In this document: positions 61,406-64,000 of the stretch, in pieces
Numbering within the stretch: position 1 is the stretch's first letter
Layout: every line of letters starts with the position of its first letter
Origin: Nitrosomonadales bacterium
Lineage (GTDB): Bacteria; Pseudomonadota; Gammaproteobacteria; Burkholderiales; Gallionellaceae
DNA: 64,000 bases
NCBI GenBank assembly: GCA_016716325.1
Contig: JADJWO010000001.1
Coordinates: forward strand, 372,001-436,000
Direction: 5' to 3'
Notes under the pieces: model-generated
Told to the model about the DNA's origin: nothing
The model's database searches: none
Seen by the model: only the letters and a program-made list of their open reading frames with translations
Translations under genes and position numbers: made by a program

Positions 61406-63435
61406 GATGTCTGTCCTTGCGGATTGCTGATAGCACCCGGTAGGGAAGGATGGTCAAGTTTCGCCCTGGCATCCGCTTTCCGATGGATGCGGTAACGCCG
61501 GTCGCTGACCGCCAACACCCCACCCAGCGCCATGAACAGGCAACCCGCCCAGATCCAGTCCACAAAAGGTTTGATGTAGACCCGCACGGCCCACGCACCC
61601 TCCGATTCCGGGATCGGCTCGCCCAGCGATACATACAGATCGCGGAAAAAACCGGTCTGGATGGACGCTTCGGTCAATGGCATGCCCGATACATTGTATT
61701 GGCGTTTCTCGGGAGCCAGTTCACCGACCAGGTCGCCGTCCTTGTGTACCGTCACACGCCCCACTCCGGCGATATAGTTCGGGCCTTCCGTTTCCGTCAC
61801 GCCATTGAAACGGAACTCATAGCCACCTGCATGGACGGTATCGCCGATATTCATGCGTACATCGCGCTCGGTCTCATAGCCCTTCACCAAGGTCACGCCG
61901 ATGATGAACAATGCCACACCCAGATGTGCCAGCTGCATGCCGTAGTAGCTCAGGCTCTGCTGACGCACGCGTTGCATGAAGGAACCCTGCCCCGCCCAGC
62001 GCTGGTTCAGGCTGACCACCAGTGTCGCAATGATCCAGAAAGCCATCAGCAAACCGGCCGCGATCATGAACGACCATTTCCCCGACTCCAGCGACAGGAA
62101 ACTGCCCATCGTCAATGGCAGCAGCAAAGCCAGTACCAGCGCGCTACCGAAAGCCCAGCGTACGCGCCGCGCCAGATCGGGCACGGCCATCTTTTTCCAG
62201 CGCGCCAGCGGGCCCAGCCCCATCATGAATATCATCGGCATCATCAGCGGCACGAACACGGCTTCGAAATACGGCGCGCCTACCGACAGCTTTCCGTAGC
62301 CCAGCGCATCCATGAACAGCGGATACAGGGTGCCGATGAACACGGAAGCGGCAGCCACTGACAGCAGCACGTTATTGGCCAGCAGCAACGATTCGCGAGA
62401 CAGCGCGTCGAACTGACCGCCCAAACCGACCTTTGGTGCGCGCCAGGCGAACAGCAGCAGCGATGCGCCCACCACCAAGACCAGGAAGCTCAGGATGAAG
62501 ACGCCGCGCTTGGGATCGGCGGCGAATGAATGCACCGAAGTCAGCACGCCGGAGCGCACCAGGAAAGTGCCGAGCAAGCTGAATGAAAACGCCGCAATGG
62601 CAAGCAGCACCGTCCAGCTCTTGAATGCGCCGCGCTTTTCAGTCACAGCCAGCGAATGGATCAGCGCGGTACCCAGCAGCCAAGGCATGAACGACGCGTT
62701 CTCGACCGGATCCCAGAACCACCAGCCACCCCAGCCCAGTTCGTAATAGGCCCACCAGCTGCCGAGCGCGATACCCAGCGTCATGAACACCCATGCCACC
62801 GTCGTCCAGGGACGAGACCAGCGCGCCCAGGTCGCATCCAGTTTGCCGCCCAGCAGGGCGGAGATGGCGAACGCGAACGCGACCGAGAACCCGACGTACC
62901 CCATGTACAACATCGGCGGATGGATCACCAGACCGGGATCCTGCAACAGCGGATTCAGGTCGCGGCCATCGGTCGCAGCCGGCAACAGGCGCTCGAACGG
63001 GCTGGAAGTGAACAGCATGAACATCAGGAAACCGACCGAGATCAATCCCATCACGCCCAGCACGCGCGCCACCATTTCTTCTGGCAGATGCTTGCTGAAT
63101 GTGGCAACCGCCGCAGTCCACACGGACAGCAGCAACGCCCACAACAACAGCGAACCTTCATGTCCGCCCCAGATTGCAGAAAAACGATACTCGGTCGGCA
63201 ATTGGGAATTGGAATGCTGCGCAACGTACAGCACAGAAAAATCGTTGCCGAGGAACGCCTGCGCCAGTGCGGCGAACGCCAGACCGATGAACACCATCTG
63301 CCCGTATGCCAGCGGACGTGCGGTCCCCATCAACACCGGGTTGTTGCGCGCGGCACCGAGTAACGGCAGGACGCCGAGGATCAGCGCCAGACACAATGCG
63401 ACGATCAGGGAAAAATGGCCTAGCTCTGGAATCAT
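61402..63435 (-). CDS. ccmF: Haem lyase CcmF
   Basis: A 677-residue polytopic protein, the core of the System I haem lyase. About 14-15 membrane helices; the tryptophan-rich WWD motif is in SWWAYYELGWGGWWFWDPVENASFMPW (given here as a continuous motif near residues 225-250, shortened in text to WGGWWFWDPVENASFMPW), with conserved His residues in neighbouring loops. ATG at 63435 (MIPELGHFSL) is the standard start; longer in-frame extensions lie inside ccmE. It follows ccmE by 16 nt. Confidence 0.95.
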   Translation of the reverse strand: MIPELGHFSLIVALCLALILGVLPLLGAARNNPVLMGTARPLAYGQMVFIGLAFAALAQAFLGNDFSVLYVAQHSNSQLPTEYRFSAIWGGHEGSLLLWALLLSVWTAAVATFSKHLPEEMVARVLGVMGLISVGFLMFMLFTSSPFERLLPAATDGRDLNPLLQDPGLVIHPPMLYMGYVGFSVAFAFAISALLGGKLDATWARWSRPWTTVAWVFMTLGIALGSWWAYYELGWGGWWFWDPVENASFMPWLLGTALIHSLAVTEKRGAFKSWTVLLAIAAFSFSLLGTFLVRSGVLTSVHSFAADPKRGVFILSFLVLVVGASLLLFAWRAPKVGLGGQFDALSRESLLLANNVLLSVAAASVFIGTLYPLFMDALGYGKLSVGAPYFEAVFVPLMMPMIFMMGLGPLARWKKMAVPDLARRVRWAFGSALVLALLLPLTMGSFLSLESGKWSFMIAAGLLMAFWIIATLVVSLNQRWAGQGSFMQRVRQQSLSYYGMQLAHLGVALFIIGVTLVKGYETERDVRMNIGDTVHAGGYEFRFNGVTETEGPNYIAGVGRVTVHKDGDLVGELAPEKRQYNVSGMPLTEASIQTGFFRDLYVSLGEPIPESEGAWAVRVYIKPFVDWIWAGCLFMALGGVLAVSDRRYRIHRKADARAKLDHPSLPGAISNPQGQTS

Positions 63436-63451
63436 GGGGAGACTTTCCTGG

Positions 63452-63919
63452 TTATTGTGCAGCAGAAGGCGCGGCGCTTGCCGCGGCGGCATTGGCGCTT
63501 TCAGCCTTTTCCAGTGCATCGGCAGCTTCCGGCGGCATGTAATTCTCATCATGCTTGGCCAACACCTCGTCTGCATGCATCACGCCATCCGCTTCCACCT
63601 TGCCCTGAGCGACCACGCCTTTACCTTCCTTGAACAGGTCAGGCAGGATGCCCTTGTAAACGACCGGGATGCTCTTTGCCGTATCGGTGATCACGAAATG
63701 CACCGTCAAACCGTCCGTCTGGCGTTTAACGCTGCCTTCCTCGACCAGTCCGCCGATACGGAAGCTGCGCCCTTGCGGCGCTTCCTTGTTGAATATCTGG
63801 GTCGGCGTGAAATACAGGCTGACATTATCCTTGAGCGCATTCAATACCAGACCCACCGCCACACCTATGGCAGCAACGGCGACAACGATGTATACGAATC
63901 TTTTCTGACGCGGTTTCAT
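63452..63919 (-). CDS. ccmE: Haem chaperone CcmE
   Basis: A 155-residue periplasmic haem chaperone with one N-terminal helix (about residues 8-28) and an OB fold. The covalent haem-binding His123 lies in the conserved LAKHDENYMPPE motif with Tyr127. It takes haem from CcmABCD and hands it to CcmF. It follows ccmD by 4 nt. Confidence 0.96.
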   Translation of the reverse strand: MKPRQKRFVYIVVAVAAIGVAVGLVLNALKDNVSLYFTPTQIFNKEAPQGRSFRIGGLVEEGSVKRQTDGLTVHFVITDTAKSIPVVYKGILPDLFKEGKGVVAQGKVEADGVMHADEVLAKHDENYMPPEAADALEKAESANAAAASAAPSAAQ

Positions 63920-63923
63920 TCAA

Positions 63924-64000
63924 TCAATCCTCTTCCGATTCTTCTGCATCACGCAACAGGCGCGCCTGTTGCAGGGTTATTTTTCTCTTATGCATGACCA
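63924..64000 (-). CDS. ccmD: CcmD (C-terminal part, runs off the window)
   Basis: The minus strand encodes HKRKITLQQARLLRDAEESEED and stops, just 4 nt before ccmE. Position and the basic-then-acidic tail fit CcmD, a small helper that releases holo-CcmE. The N-terminal membrane helix is beyond the end of the window. Confidence 0.8.
   Translation of the reverse strand, partial: VMHKRKITLQQARLLRDAEESEED

Overview
The window reads as chromosomal DNA of a GC-rich betaproteobacterium. A member of the Nitrosomonadales, such as a Gallionella or Sideroxydans relative, would fit, but this is inferred from gene order and protein flavour and no taxonomic marker was tested. Most of it is dense housekeeping sequence with short overlaps between genes. 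It carries a complete lipid A/OMP assembly cluster, System I cytochrome c maturation, an RNase E with betaproteobacterial-looking ends, and several families of dispersed palindromic repeats.

Layout. (1) 1-9.9 kb, minus strand: a tRNA Gly-Cys-Leu operon behind a full-consensus promoter, then acpP-fabF-pabC-mltG-tmk-holB-tatD (fatty acid, folate, cell wall, dTMP and replication-clamp genes in the classic proteobacterial order), preceded by scpA-scpB, trpS and a site-2 protease. (2) 10-12.4 kb, minus: Sua5/YciO-like protein, PHP phosphoesterase, rnfH, ratA. (3) 12.6-15.4 kb: smpB, then a small accessory region with an IS110-family remnant, a single integron-type gene cassette (PIN-like nuclease plus membrane protein, ending in an attC-like site), then msrA and a CopD-like protein. 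(4) 15.5-29.8 kb, minus: rpsB-tsf-pyrH-frr-uppS-cdsA-dxr-rseP-bamA-skp-lpxD-fabZ-lpxA-lpxB-rnhB, one long gene train for translation, envelope and lipid A. (5) 29.9-35.2 kb: the usual tesA / ybbA-ybbP locus, split by about 1.4 kb carrying mazEF, an unknown membrane protein and a scrap of a restriction-type gene. (6) 35.2-50.3 kb: DUF255 protein, sppA, gph, rlmM, rluC/rne (divergent), low-molecular-weight phosphatase, tusE-like, rhlE, a DUF3820 protein, uvrB and an aspartate-type aminotransferase. (7) 50.4-58.9 kb, minus: an MCE lipid transporter (STAS-permease, ATPase, MCE protein, lipoprotein) followed by two AsmA-like proteins, one of them a 1011-residue fusion with a long Ala/Glu/Lys repeat; tRNA-Asn sits between them on the plus strand. 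(8) 59.1-64 kb, minus: ccmDEFGHI, running off the end at ccmD.

How it fits together. Sections 4 and 7 are both envelope-building modules: lipid A synthesis, OMP insertion and phospholipid movement. Section 8 matures c-type cytochromes. The accessory signal is concentrated in two small insertions (13.1-14.3 kb and 32.5-33.9 kb) and in the repeats. Two palindromic repeats lie in frame inside coding sequences, one overlaps a start codon, and a CACGAAG-armed long inverted repeat occurs four times between tandem genes. I found no CRISPR array, prophage or complete insertion sequence.
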